DNA of 64,000 nucleotides from Virgifigura sp964551315 (GTDB taxonomy: Bacteria > Pseudomonadota > Alphaproteobacteria > Dongiales > Dongiaceae): the NCBI GenBank assembly GCA_964551315.1, contig CAZKCM010000017.1:7504-71503 (forward strand). The letters are read 5' to 3'. Every line of letters begins with the position of its first letter. Within the stretch, counting starts at the first letter, position 1. Below are positions 45,231-53,498 of the stretch, piece after piece. The notes beneath the pieces were generated by a model, which saw only the letters and a program-made list of their open reading frames with translations, made no database searches and was not told where the DNA came from. A program made the translations under genes and the position numbers.

Positions 45231-46211
45231 ATGAGGCACTCGACCCTGACCAGGTATGCGCTGGTCGTGTACGGCATCGTCTGTCTTGCCTTTCTCTACC
45301 TGCCGCTCGTTGCCGTCGCCTTCGCTTCCGTTTCGAAAGCGCGTTACCTGACCTTTCCAATCAAGCGGTACACATTCGACTGGTATCGGGAGGCCGCCGT
45401 GTCGGCGACCGTCGCCGATCTGGTCTGGATCTCGTTCAAGATCGCGGCGGTCGTGACCGTCGTTGCGATGGTCATCGGGTTCTTCGGCGCGCTGGCCTTC
45501 GCACGCTATCGGTGGCGCTTCAGGCGGTCGTTCCAGAAGCTGATCCTGTTGCCGATCTTTTTCCCGCAGGCCGTGCTCGGCCTTGCTCTCTTGTTGTGGT
45601 TCAACGGCCTCGGCGTCATACCGAGCTGGAAAACGGCGATCGTCGCACACCTCGTCTGGATCGCGCCGATCGCGACGCTCATCATAGCGATCCGCGCCTA
45701 CAGCTTCGATCCGGCGCTTGAGGAGGCGGCGCGCGACATGGGCGCCTCGACTTGGCAGGTCCTTACGGAGATCACCCTGCCGTTGCTCTGGCCGGGTGTG
45801 CTTGCCGCCGGGCTGTTCGCCTTTCTTCTCTCTTGGGGCAACTTCCCGCTGTCGCTTTTCACGACGGGCGCGGACCAGACGCTGCCCGAATGGCTCTACG
45901 CGAAGATGGTTTCGGGCTATTCGCCGCTTGTACCGACGGTCGGCACCGCGTCGTTCGTCGTTTCCACGATTCTGATTGTTCTCGTGATCCTGATCGGGCC
46001 AAGGCTCGTCAGGCGCAGATCCGTGCTTCAAGCCGGTCGCTCAATCAAACAAGTGCCGTCTCAACAGGAGGGGTTTCATGCTGACGTCGATCAAGGGCAA
46101 GTCGGTTATCGTGACGGGGGCGAGCAGGGGTATCGGCAAGGGTATCGCGCGCGTCTTCGCGGCGCAGGGCGCGAAAGTCCTCGTCGTAGCGCGCCACGCC
46201 GAGCAGGCTGA
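45231..46211 (+). CDS. ABC transporter permease (PotC-like) with overlapping C-terminal extension
   Basis: The frame encodes 326 residues. The first ~265 form a normal PotC permease with six membrane segments, the EAA loop LEEAARDMGASTWQVLTEITLPLLWPGV and the last helix VVSTILIVLVILIGPRLV. The remaining ~55 residues are basic and of low complexity, and the final 134 bases overlap the dehydrogenase gene starting at 46078. This tail looks non-native: either a stop codon was lost or an indel shifted the frame. The permease core should still work. Confidence 0.82.
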   Translation: MRHSTLTRYALVVYGIVCLAFLYLPLVAVAFASVSKARYLTFPIKRYTFDWYREAAVSATVADLVWISFKIAAVVTVVAMVIGFFGALAFARYRWRFRRSFQKLILLPIFFPQAVLGLALLLWFNGLGVIPSWKTAIVAHLVWIAPIATLIIAIRAYSFDPALEEAARDMGASTWQVLTEITLPLLWPGVLAAGLFAFLLSWGNFPLSLFTTGADQTLPEWLYAKMVSGYSPLVPTVGTASFVVSTILIVLVILIGPRLVRRRSVLQAGRSIKQVPSQQEGFHADVDQGQVGYRDGGEQGYRQGYRARLRGAGRESPRRSAPRRAG

Positions 46212-46848
46212 GGCGGCGGCGGCGGAGATCGGCAACGGCGCGAGTGCCTTCGCGGGCGACGTGACCAAGCTTGCCGACATGGAGGACATGGCCAGAACGG
46301 CCGTAGACCGCAACGGCGGCATCGACGTGCTGTGCGCGAATGCGGGCGTGTTCCCCCAGGCGCGCCTCGAAGACATGACACCCGAGCAGTGGGACGAAGT
46401 GATCACGATCAACCTCAAGGGGACCTTCCTCGCGGTCAAGGCCGCCCTTCCTCACCTGAAGAAAAGCGGCGAGGGCCGAATCGTGATCACCTCATCGATC
46501 ACCGGGCCCGTGACGGGCTTCCCGGGGTGGTCCCATTACGGCGCCTCCAAGGCAGGTCAGCTCGGCTTCCTGCGCACTGCAGCGATCGAACTCGCCAAAT
46601 ACGGCATCACCATCAACGCGGTGATGCCCGGCAACATCATCACCGAGGGGCTCGAAGGGCTCGGCGAGGATTACCTGAGGACAATGGCCGCCTCGATCCC
46701 GCTCAAGCGCCTCGGGCGCGTCGAGGACATCGGCTACGCCGCCCTGTTTCTCGCGTCAAAGGAAGCCGGCTACATCACCGGCCAGACGATCGTGGTCGAC
46801 GGCGGTCAGATCCTGCCCGAATCGGTCGAGGCGCTGGAGCAGGCCTGA
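46078..46848 (+). CDS. Short-chain dehydrogenase, candidate amino alcohol dehydrogenase of the microcompartment locus
   Basis: The protein has 256 residues, preceded by AGGAGGGG. It is a classical SDR: TGASRGIG at 13-20, NAG at 88-90, and the catalytic Ser140, Tyr154 and Lys158 in YGASK. It oxidises an alcohol with NAD(P). RMM-type microcompartment loci of Mycobacterium include an SDR characterised as (S)-1-amino-2-propanol dehydrogenase, and this gene has the corresponding place. Here it is the last gene of the importer operon. A FabG-like role is the alternative, but no fatty acid genes are nearby. Confidence 0.82.
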   Translation: MLTSIKGKSVIVTGASRGIGKGIARVFAAQGAKVLVVARHAEQAEAAAAEIGNGASAFAGDVTKLADMEDMARTAVDRNGGIDVLCANAGVFPQARLEDMTPEQWDEVITINLKGTFLAVKAALPHLKKSGEGRIVITSSITGPVTGFPGWSHYGASKAGQLGFLRTAAIELAKYGITINAVMPGNIITEGLEGLGEDYLRTMAASIPLKRLGRVEDIGYAALFLASKEAGYITGQTIVVDGGQILPESVEALEQA

Positions 46849-46860
46849 GCTGCGCTCGCG

Positions 46861-46892
46861 CACCGGGGTCGGCCCCTGCCGCGACCCCGGTG
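46861..46892. terminator. Bidirectional terminator-like hairpin
   Basis: A perfect 11-base stem CACCGGGGTCG/CGACCCCGGTG (46861-46871 with 46882-46892) with a ten-base loop lies in the 72-base gap between the convergent dehydrogenase and AraC-type genes. There is no clear T run, but the position fits a shared terminator. Confidence 0.55.
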
Positions 46893-46920
46893 CCAAGGCT
46901 CCGCGTTCTTCGCGATCCGC

Positions 46921-47985
46921 TCACGCCCGCAAGCGCTGGGCGCGATACTGGCGGGGGGATGTGCCGGTCCAGCGGCGGAACGCGCGGGAGAAGGCCGATA
47001 GCTCCGAATAGCCGAGCAGTATGGCGATCTCCGAGAAGGGGAGTTGGCGCTGCTTGATGTAAGACATCGCAAGATCGCGCCGCACCGTCTCGACAAGGTC
47101 CGTGTAGGTCAGCCCGGCTTCCCCGAGTTCGTGGTGGATGGCGCTTTGCGAGACACGAAGCTGCTCGGCGACCTGGTCGAGGGCCGGATACCCTTCCGGG
47201 AGCTTGGCCCGGATCGTGGTGCGCAGCCGGTCGATCAAAAGGTCGTTGGCGGGGGCCTCGGAGCCCAGCTGCTCGAGGCACATCTGCATCAAGGCCAGCA
47301 GCCTCGGATCGCGCCCGGGCATCGGCCGCGACAGGATTTCCGGCTGGAACAGCAAGGCGTTGGTCGGCTGGCTGAAATAGACGGGTGCGTCGAAAGCGAG
47401 TTCGTGTTCCTTGGCCATGGAGGGCTTCGGGTGCTCGAAATGGACCTCCTCCGGCGCCCAGTGCCGCCCGCAGCACTCGCGGATGACATTCAGGAACATG
47501 CCGAGTGAGAGCTCCGCATCCTGCCGGCGCTCGATGATCGAGGGATCGGTGATCTGGTATTCGAGGCGAATGAGACCGTCCTCGCCGCGTCTCAGCCGCA
47601 TGACCGAGGATTCCTGATGATAGCGGAAGAGCAGCACGAGGTTCTCGAGCGCGCTTCCAAGCGTCGGCGAGGAGACCGCGGCGTAGCCCCACATACCGAG
47701 ATCGCGCGGTTGGAATTGGTTGCCGAACCACAGGCCGAAATTCTCGCAGTCGGTCTGGTTCGCCGATTCCTCGAACAGGCCGCAGAACGTGCTGAGCTCG
47801 ATCTTCAAGGTCGGCGAGCCGGTCATATCGGGCGTCATGCGAAAGCGACCGAAGATGCGGTCGACATCGCCGCCGAAACGCTCGATGAAATCAACGATGC
47901 CGGTTGCGGCGGAGGCAAGAACGCCCGGAGCACGCCCGTTTACGATGAGGTCAGGGGCACCGGGCACGCGACGATCGCTGAACAT
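46921..47985 (-). CDS. AraC-family transcriptional regulator (arabinose-binding-like N-domain)
   Basis: The protein has 354 residues. The N-terminal ~240 residues resemble the AraC-binding-like domain seen in OruR- or ArgR-type regulators (DNFGLWFGNQF-like region, LGMWGYAAVSSPTLGSALENLVLLFRYHQ). The C-terminal AraC DNA-binding domain has two helix-turn-helix units (LDQVAEQLRVSQSAIHHEL; PFSEIAILLGYSELSAFSRAFRRWTGTSPRQYR). It is transcribed away from the aldehyde dehydrogenase and shell operon. It is the best candidate to bind the TGTCAA pairs at the three promoters of this locus, probably activating them when an amino alcohol is present. Confidence 0.85.
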   Translation of the reverse strand: MFSDRRVPGAPDLIVNGRAPGVLASAATGIVDFIERFGGDVDRIFGRFRMTPDMTGSPTLKIELSTFCGLFEESANQTDCENFGLWFGNQFQPRDLGMWGYAAVSSPTLGSALENLVLLFRYHQESSVMRLRRGEDGLIRLEYQITDPSIIERRQDAELSLGMFLNVIRECCGRHWAPEEVHFEHPKPSMAKEHELAFDAPVYFSQPTNALLFQPEILSRPMPGRDPRLLALMQMCLEQLGSEAPANDLLIDRLRTTIRAKLPEGYPALDQVAEQLRVSQSAIHHELGEAGLTYTDLVETVRRDLAMSYIKQRQLPFSEIAILLGYSELSAFSRAFRRWTGTSPRQYRAQRLRA

Positions 47986-48094
47986 AGTCCCCCTTCATGG
48001 TGACGCTTCCCCTTCCGATCGGTATGGCTCCGACCTTTGCGCCATGATCGCACGAGCCCGGCTTCGCATCAAGCGGTCCCGGGGCTGATCCTCC

Positions 48095-48122
48095 TGTCAA
48101 GAAAGGCTTTCGCATTGTCAAG
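48095..48122 (+). promoter_or_regulatory. Operator pair TGTCAA-N15-TGTCAAG upstream of the shell operon
   Basis: TGTCAAG occurs at 48095-48101 and 48116-48122, direct repeats 21 bases apart, in the divergent gap between the AraC-type gene and the aldehyde dehydrogenase gene. A partial copy, ATCAAGCGG, is at 48068-48076. The pair matches those before the importer and aminotransferase operons. Confidence 0.7.
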
Positions 48123-48212
48123 CGGGCCGGGACGAAGCGGCCTAGGCTGCACACTCGTACGATCGGTTTCAAAGGGCGCGGCACGACGGGGCTTAGGGTG
48201 GTCTCGGGCCGC

Positions 48213-49823
48213 ATGGGCGCGTCGATCATGGCGGTTGTGGCAGAAGATATCGAGGCAAGGCAGGATCCGCGGCGCGCGGCCCAAATGGTCGAGAAGGCGC
48301 GCTGGGCCGCCGCCGCCTTCTCGACCTACTCACGCGCGGAGGTGTTGGCGATCGCCCGGGCCGTCGCTGACGCGGCCGCGGCAGAAGCGCGCCGCTACGC
48401 GGAATGGGCGGTCGAGGAAACCGGCTTCGGCAATCCGGACCACAAGGAACTCAAGAACAAGCTCTGTTCCATCGGGCTTTACGAGCACTACAAGAACGAC
48501 AACTTCACGGACTTCCGCGTCGATCCGGCGCGCAAGCTTGTCGAGATCCCGAAGCCTGCCGGCGTCATCTTCGCGTTGACGCCGTCGACAAATCCGGTCT
48601 GCTCGGTCTTCTACAAGGCGCTCCTTGCGCTCCTCACCCGGAACGTCATCGTGATCAGCCCCCACCCGGCGGCGAAGGCCTGCTGCGCCGACGCCGCGCG
48701 CCTCATCGCGCGGACCGCGGAGGCCGCGGGTGCGCCGGACGGCGTGATCCAGGTGATCGACGAGCCGGCCATGCCGATCATCGACTTCATCATGAAGTCG
48801 GACAGGATCAATCTCATCCTCGCGACCGGCGGCTCGCCGATGGTGCGGGCGGCCTACAGCTCCGGCAATCCGGCCCTCGGCGTCGGCCCGGGCAACTGTC
48901 CGGCCTATGTCGACGAAACCGCCGACGTCGCCAAGGCCGCGAAGCGTATCGCGGACTCGAAGGCGTTCGACAACTCGATACTTTGCACGAACGAATCCGC
49001 GGTCATCGCCCATGCCGCGATCGCTGACCGGCTGGTTGGCGAACTCAAACGGCAGGGGTGTCACATGATCTCGCCGGAGGAGCGAGAGCGGCTTGCCGAC
49101 CACCTGTTCCCGGCCGGGCGGTTCAACATCTCCCTGCTCGGCAAGCCGGCAGAGCGGATCGCGGAGAGCGCCGGCATCCGCGTGCCCCGCGGAACCCGCG
49201 TTCTGCTCGTGCCGCTTGAACGGATCGGCGACGACTATCCTCTGAGCCGGGAGAAGCTGTGTCCCGTGCTCGGCTTCTACGAGGTGGCCACCCGGGACGC
49301 CGCGCTGATCGCGGCCCGCGCCATGGTGCGCCGGTCCGGCGCCGGTCATTCGGCGACGATCCACGCGTCCGACCCGGCGATCATCCTGCGCTACGGTGCG
49401 GAGCTCCCCGTCCTCAGGGTGGCCGTCAACGTCGGCTGCTCGACCGGGGCGGCGGGATTCGAAACCTTCCTCAGTCCCACCATGACGGTCGGCACGGGGT
49501 ATTTCGGCCGATCCTCGGTCGGGGAGAATGTGGGCCCCGGGCATCTCGTCCAGTGGACCCGCCTCGCCTACAACAAGGCGGCGGAGGTGCCCTTCGACTC
49601 GTTCGACGGCGTGCACCTCCCCGAGACCTCGCCGAGGCCACGCCTCCCCGAAGGACGGATCGACTATTCCTTCAACTGGGTGGGTGGCCGGCCGTCGGCT
49701 CAGCACGGGGCCGCGGATGGCACACCGGGAGACGCGACCGAGATCGAGCTCGACGACCTGCGCGCCGAGATTCGCCGGCTCATTCTCGAAGAGCTCCGCG
49801 CGTTCCAGCGTGAGCGGCCCTGA
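48213..49823 (+). CDS. Acylating aldehyde dehydrogenase (PduP/EutE-like) with C-terminal encapsulation peptide
   Basis: The protein has 536 residues from the ATG at 48213; GTG 48198 and ATG 48228 are alternatives, and none has a clear ribosome-binding site. The CoA-acylating family is shown by IPKPAGVIFALTPSTNPVCSVFYKAL, ILATGGSPMVRAAYSSGNPALGVGPGN and the catalytic Cys in NSILCTNES (Cys253 counted from 48228). It converts an aldehyde, CoA and NAD to acyl-CoA. After a Gly/Ala-rich linker the last ~25 residues form an amphipathic helix (IELDDLRAEIRRLILEEL), the hallmark of a peptide that targets enzymes into the shell. Shell genes follow after 21 bases. Confidence 0.9.
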   Translation: MGASIMAVVAEDIEARQDPRRAAQMVEKARWAAAAFSTYSRAEVLAIARAVADAAAAEARRYAEWAVEETGFGNPDHKELKNKLCSIGLYEHYKNDNFTDFRVDPARKLVEIPKPAGVIFALTPSTNPVCSVFYKALLALLTRNVIVISPHPAAKACCADAARLIARTAEAAGAPDGVIQVIDEPAMPIIDFIMKSDRINLILATGGSPMVRAAYSSGNPALGVGPGNCPAYVDETADVAKAAKRIADSKAFDNSILCTNESAVIAHAAIADRLVGELKRQGCHMISPEERERLADHLFPAGRFNISLLGKPAERIAESAGIRVPRGTRVLLVPLERIGDDYPLSREKLCPVLGFYEVATRDAALIAARAMVRRSGAGHSATIHASDPAIILRYGAELPVLRVAVNVGCSTGAAGFETFLSPTMTVGTGYFGRSSVGENVGPGHLVQWTRLAYNKAAEVPFDSFDGVHLPETSPRPRLPEGRIDYSFNWVGGRPSAQHGAADGTPGDATEIELDDLRAEIRRLILEELRAFQRERP

Positions 49824-49844
49824 GGAACCGCGGGCTTCGAAACC

Positions 49845-50459
49845 ATGGCGACGATCCGCTCCTACATCTTCATCGATCAGCTCCAGCCGAAGACGATGTG
49901 CTATCTCGGCACCTTCGTGCGCGGCTTTCTGCCACGTACCAACATGGCGGCTCTCGTCGTCGAGGTCGCGCCCGGACTGGAGATCGAGAACATCACGGAC
50001 GTCGCGGTAAAGAGCGTCGACGTTCGCCCCGGCATCCTGGTGGTCGAGCGCCAGTATGGGTATCTGGAGCTTCACTCCCATTCGACGGCATCGGTCAAGG
50101 CGGCGGGCGAGGCCGTGCTCGAATATCTCGGTGCCTCCGAGGCGGACGCCATGAAGCCCGAGATCCTCGCCGCGCGGGTCGTGAAGCGCGTCGACAACTA
50201 TCACGCGTTCCTGATCAACCGGAACAAGTCCGGATCGATGATCCTGCCGGGCGAATCGCTGTTCGTGCTCGAGATGCAACCCGCGGCCTATGCGATCCTC
50301 GCGGCGAACGAGGCGGAGAAGGCCGCCAACATCAAGATCGTCGACTATCGCATGATGGGGGCGACGGGCCGCGTCTACCTCTCGGGCGAGGAAAGCGACA
50401 TCCGTGCCGCGGCGCGCGCCGCGGAGCACGCGCTTCAGGTCAGGCAGGAGGTCCGATGA
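49845..50459 (+). CDS. Tandem-domain microcompartment shell protein (BMC-T), copy 1
   Basis: The protein has 204 residues, two BMC domains in tandem, which trimerise into pseudo-hexagonal shell tiles. The first domain has MAALVVEVAPGLEIENITDVAVKSVDVRPGILVVERQYGYLELHSHS. The second has ESLFVLEMQPAAYAILAANEAEKAANIKIVDYRMMGATGRVYLSGEE. The conserved PAAYAILAANEAEKAA helix and the GATGRVYL strand are shared with the second copy at 51638. The stop overlaps the next start (ATGA), implying co-translation. Confidence 0.9.
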   Translation: MATIRSYIFIDQLQPKTMCYLGTFVRGFLPRTNMAALVVEVAPGLEIENITDVAVKSVDVRPGILVVERQYGYLELHSHSTASVKAAGEAVLEYLGASEADAMKPEILAARVVKRVDNYHAFLINRNKSGSMILPGESLFVLEMQPAAYAILAANEAEKAANIKIVDYRMMGATGRVYLSGEESDIRAAARAAEHALQVRQEVR

Positions 50460-50962
50460 CGACCCGGATCGACAGGGGCGAGTTGCGGGCGCTCATCAGG
50501 CAGGCGCTCGCGGAGGCGTTCGGCGATGCTGTTGCCTCCGCCGCGCCGCCGCCCGTCCCGGAGGGCCTCGTGGGCGAGCTCCGCGCCAAGCTCGGTCGGG
50601 GCACGCCGGCTCAGGTCGCCGTCAACCTGGAGTCCGGCGCCGACCTCGATCGCTTCGCACGCGATCTCATCCACGCCGCCGAGCACCCGGATCTCAAGGC
50701 GGCGATCCTGTCCGGCAGCATTCGGTTCGTTCCATCCGCGGTCGGGTCGCAGACCACCTCCCGTCAGGTGCCGCTCCCGGCGGCCGATCGGGGACCGAAG
50801 GGCACGTATCACATGACCGCGGGTGTATTGACCGAAAGCAAGGTCGTCGAGCTCGGCGCCACGCACGCCAGGATCATTCTCGGCAAGGGCGTGGTCCTCA
50901 CGCCGCTCGCGCGCGACCGCGCGCGCGAGATCAAGGTCGAACTGGTGAGGCAGAAGCCATGA
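50456..50962 (+). CDS. Microcompartment-associated protein of unknown function with N-terminal encapsulation-type helix
   Basis: The protein has 168 residues. The frame is open far upstream, but the ATG at 50456 within the ATGA overlap with the preceding shell gene is the evident start. Residues 1-20 (TRIDRGELRALIRQALAEAF) form an amphipathic helix that closely resembles the C-terminal peptide of the aldehyde dehydrogenase. A middle region (~38-100) is of unknown fold. The last ~45 residues (GVLTESKVVELG, ILGKGVVLTPLARDRARE) resemble a short motif found at the ends of several microcompartment proteins. An internal scaffold or adaptor between enzyme and shell is a reasonable guess. No enzyme motif is seen. 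Confidence 0.75.
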   Translation: MTTRIDRGELRALIRQALAEAFGDAVASAAPPPVPEGLVGELRAKLGRGTPAQVAVNLESGADLDRFARDLIHAAEHPDLKAAILSGSIRFVPSAVGSQTTSRQVPLPAADRGPKGTYHMTAGVLTESKVVELGATHARIILGKGVVLTPLARDRAREIKVELVRQKP

Positions 50963-51234
50963 GAACCGGTGTCGTAATCGGCAGGGTTTGGGCGACGAAG
51001 CGTCTCGATGAACTGCCGGGGGGCGCGCTCCTGGAAGTCGCGTTCGAGAGCGAGGACGGCGTCGGCGAACGTGCGATCGCCTATGACCCTTTGGGGGCCG
51101 GCGATGGGGAGCGCGTGCTCGTCACGCAAGGTTCCGTCGCAAAGGGCTGGTTCAAGGATTCGAGATCGGTGGTCGATGCGCTGATCATCGGCATTCTCGA
51201 CGAACCGCGGGCGCCCCCCAAAGCGACACGCTAA
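50959..51234 (+). CDS. Microcompartment vertex protein (BMC-P, EutN/CcmL family)
   Basis: The protein has 91 residues and starts in a 4-base overlap with the preceding gene. EutN/CcmL features are MRTGVVIGRVWATKRLDELPGGALLEV, AYDPLGAGDGERVLVTQGS and VVDALIIGILDE. Pentamers of this family cap the vertices of the polyhedral shell. It is the only pentamer gene in the locus, enough to close a shell. Confidence 0.92.
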   Translation: MRTGVVIGRVWATKRLDELPGGALLEVAFESEDGVGERAIAYDPLGAGDGERVLVTQGSVAKGWFKDSRSVVDALIIGILDEPRAPPKATR

Positions 51235-51291
51235 CCAGAGCACCGAACGGAAGAACCCGGATACACGCGTAGAGACCCAGGAGGACAGAAA

Positions 51292-51567
51292 ATGTCGAAT
51301 GCGATCGGTTTCGTTGAGACAAAGGGATACGTCGCCGCCTTCGCGGCAGCGGACGCCATGGTGAAGGCGGCCAATGTCACGATCGTCGGGCGCGAGCAGG
51401 TGGGCGCCGGCCTCGTTTCGGTGCTCGTCCAGGGCGATGTCGGTGCGGTCAAGGCCGCGACCGAAGCGGGGGCAGAGGCGGCCGGCCAGGTCGGGCAGGT
51501 GGTCTCCGTCCATGTCATCCCGCGGCCGCATGCCGACGTCGTGAAGCAATTTGGTCTCGCCAAGTAG
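51292..51567 (+). CDS. Hexameric microcompartment shell protein (BMC-H, PduA/EutM-like)
   Basis: The protein has 91 residues, preceded by AGGAGG. The single BMC domain is typical: AIGFVETKGYVAAFAAADAMVKAANVTIVGREQVGAGLVSVLVQGDVGAVKAATEAG, ending VVSVHVIPRPHADV. Hexamers form the shell facets with a central pore; the loop around VGAG would line it. The strong ribosome-binding site and own leader suggest high expression. Confidence 0.95.
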   Translation: MSNAIGFVETKGYVAAFAAADAMVKAANVTIVGREQVGAGLVSVLVQGDVGAVKAATEAGAEAAGQVGQVVSVHVIPRPHADVVKQFGLAK

Positions 51568-51637
51568 AATCCGGACCGGTGCGTCGACGGCGCCGGATCT
51601 CTCACGGATCCACCGAGCGGCACGCAAGGAGCGGCCT

Positions 51638-52267
51638 TTGACCGAGCTTCGCGTCTATCTCAAGATCGAGAACCTGAGGCGGCAGTTCGCCGCCTACATG
51701 GGCTCGCCGACGCGCGCGCGGGGCTATGTGCCGCTCGAAGGCATGCATTCGATCATCGTGGAGATCGCGCCGGCGCTTGCGATTCACCGGGTCGCCGACT
51801 TCGCCTTGAAGTCGGTGCCCGGGGCGGAGCCCGGCATGCTCTATGTCGAGCGCCAGTTCGGCATTCTGGAGCTGCACAGCCCGGACACGGACGAACTCGA
51901 TGCGGCCGGTGTCGCCATTCTCGAAGGCATCGGTGCCAAGGCAACCGACCAGCTCAGGCCGAAGGTGCTCTACACCGATATCGTTGAGAACGTCACGGAC
52001 CAGCATGCCGTGATCCTCAACCGCAACCGCGAGGCATCGATGGTGCTGCCTGGCGAATGCCTGCTGCTCGTGGAGATGGTGCCGGCGCTCTTCGCCGCGG
52101 TCGCCGCCAACGAGGCGGAAAAAGCCGCGCCCGGGAACACGCTGATCGATTGCCAGATGATCGGCGCCTCGGGCCGGGTCTTCATCGCCGGGACGCGCGA
52201 GGGGACCGAACAAGCCCGCGATCACATCCTAAGGACGCTCGAGGGCATCAAGGGGCGCGACAAATAG
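51638..52267 (+). CDS. Tandem-domain microcompartment shell protein (BMC-T), copy 2
   Basis: The protein has 209 residues from the TTG at 51638, selected because AAGGAG lies six bases upstream and the protein then begins TELRVYLKIENLRRQFAAYM, matching the first copy; the frame is open further upstream without similarity. It has two BMC domains (MHSIIVEIAPALAIHRVADFALKSVPGAEPGMLYVERQFGILELHS; ECLLLVEMVPALFAAVAANEAEKAAPGNTLIDCQMIGASGRVFIAG). It differs from copy 1 at likely pore loops, suggesting a second type of tile. It ends the shell operon. Confidence 0.9.
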   Translation: MTELRVYLKIENLRRQFAAYMGSPTRARGYVPLEGMHSIIVEIAPALAIHRVADFALKSVPGAEPGMLYVERQFGILELHSPDTDELDAAGVAILEGIGAKATDQLRPKVLYTDIVENVTDQHAVILNRNREASMVLPGECLLLVEMVPALFAAVAANEAEKAAPGNTLIDCQMIGASGRVFIAGTREGTEQARDHILRTLEGIKGRDK

Positions 52268-52296
52268 GCCGGCTCCGCGCGGCGTCCGCCGCCGGC
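52268..52296. terminator. Possible terminator after the shell operon
   Basis: A nested GC-rich hairpin: GCGGC/GCCGC around GTCC (52279-52292), enclosed by GCCGG/CCGGC arms, directly after the last shell gene and before the convergent kinase gene. There is no T run, so the call is tentative. Confidence 0.3.
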
Positions 52297-52418
52297 GATG
52301 CACTCCGCGCCGACCGTCGCCGGCCAAAGGCACGTCAGCGTCCGGTGCCCGCGTCAGGCCGCGCCTTATCCGGCCGCATGATCGGGTGCGCAGGTGCGCC
52401 GTTGCCAGCCGGTCCCCG

Positions 52419-53429
52419 TCATCCAAATCGGCGGAGGTAATCCTCGCAGAGCGCCACAGTGTCCTCCGTGTAGGGCACGCCCATCGATTTCGCGAGCTCG
52501 GTTTCGGCGTGTGAACCGATCCATGCCACGAGCAGCAGGCGGCGCAGCATGACGAAGGTCGGAATCTCCGCCTCATCCTCCTTGGGCAGGTCGAGCCGTT
52601 TGCGGTAGCCCCTCGCCCAGGCTTCGAGGAGCTCCGGCACGTGGGGCTGGTGCTCGAAGAAGGAGACCGTGGTTGCGGCGTCGTAGAGATACCAGCTGAA
52701 GCCGCAGTCGTCGAAATCGATCGGTTTCACCTCGTCGCCATCGATCAGGAGATTGGCGAGGCGCATGTCGCAGTGGACGAGGCCGAAACGGTCCGGACCT
52801 TTGCCGAAGCGCTCAAGGCGGCGGCCAATGGCCGCTACGGTTTCGGCGAACAGCGCCTCCTTCGCCTTGTCGATTCCCATGCCGTCGCGCCAGCGGCCCC
52901 AATGCGGTTTGTCGCCGATGCTCGTCTCGAAGTCCCAGACGAGGCGCTCGAAGCCGTCCGGGCGCCGCCACTGCCGAGAATGCTCGTGCATGCGGGCGGT
53001 GATCTCCCCGAGGATCTCGAACTTCGCCGTCAGGTCTTCGTCTTCCGACGGTTCCTCCCCGCTCTCCCAATGGAACACGACCACGTGGCGTGGCCGCCGC
53101 ATCGTGGCGTGGCCCGCCTCCTGGATCAGGTCGCCGTTGCGTCCGGGCAGCGGGATCGGCGTCGTCGCCACGCCATCCCGGCGCAAGGCCTGCATCCAGG
53201 CGAGTTCGGAGGCGATCGCGTTGCGGCTATGATAGCCGTCGCGGTAAATTCGCAACGCCCAACGGTCGCCGGATTCGGGCGCCTCGACGCAATAGGTCGC
53301 GTTCTCGGAAAGATTGACCATGGATACGCTGACGTCCCGCGGCAGGTCGTAGAGCTTTGTGGCGGTCGAAGCGACCTCTTCCAGGACCTCGAGTTGCCGC
53401 TCGTGCGGCAGAGTATCGAAACTGGTCAT
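52419..53429 (-). CDS. APH-family small-molecule kinase, candidate amino alcohol kinase
   Basis: The protein has 336 residues. The aminoglycoside phosphotransferase/choline kinase fold is shown by the lower-lobe Lys region RWALRIYRDGYHS, the catalytic Brenner motif GLVHCDMRLANLLID and the metal-binding IDFDDCGFSWYLYD. In this context the substrate is probably an amino alcohol, phosphorylated on its hydroxyl for the phospholyase encoded upstream. APH-type kinases are part of RMM-type microcompartment loci. It lies 69 bases after the aminotransferase-fold gene and is probably co-transcribed. It lacks a clear encapsulation peptide. Confidence 0.85.
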   Translation of the reverse strand: MTSFDTLPHERQLEVLEEVASTATKLYDLPRDVSVSMVNLSENATYCVEAPESGDRWALRIYRDGYHSRNAIASELAWMQALRRDGVATTPIPLPGRNGDLIQEAGHATMRRPRHVVVFHWESGEEPSEDEDLTAKFEILGEITARMHEHSRQWRRPDGFERLVWDFETSIGDKPHWGRWRDGMGIDKAKEALFAETVAAIGRRLERFGKGPDRFGLVHCDMRLANLLIDGDEVKPIDFDDCGFSWYLYDAATTVSFFEHQPHVPELLEAWARGYRKRLDLPKEDEAEIPTFVMLRRLLLVAWIGSHAETELAKSMGVPYTEDTVALCEDYLRRFG

Positions 53430-53498
53430 GGTCCCTCCCTTGATCGCCTTATTGGTGCTGGCTGTTTCCGCCGGCTTAGGGGCGGCCGGTCGCCGGGC

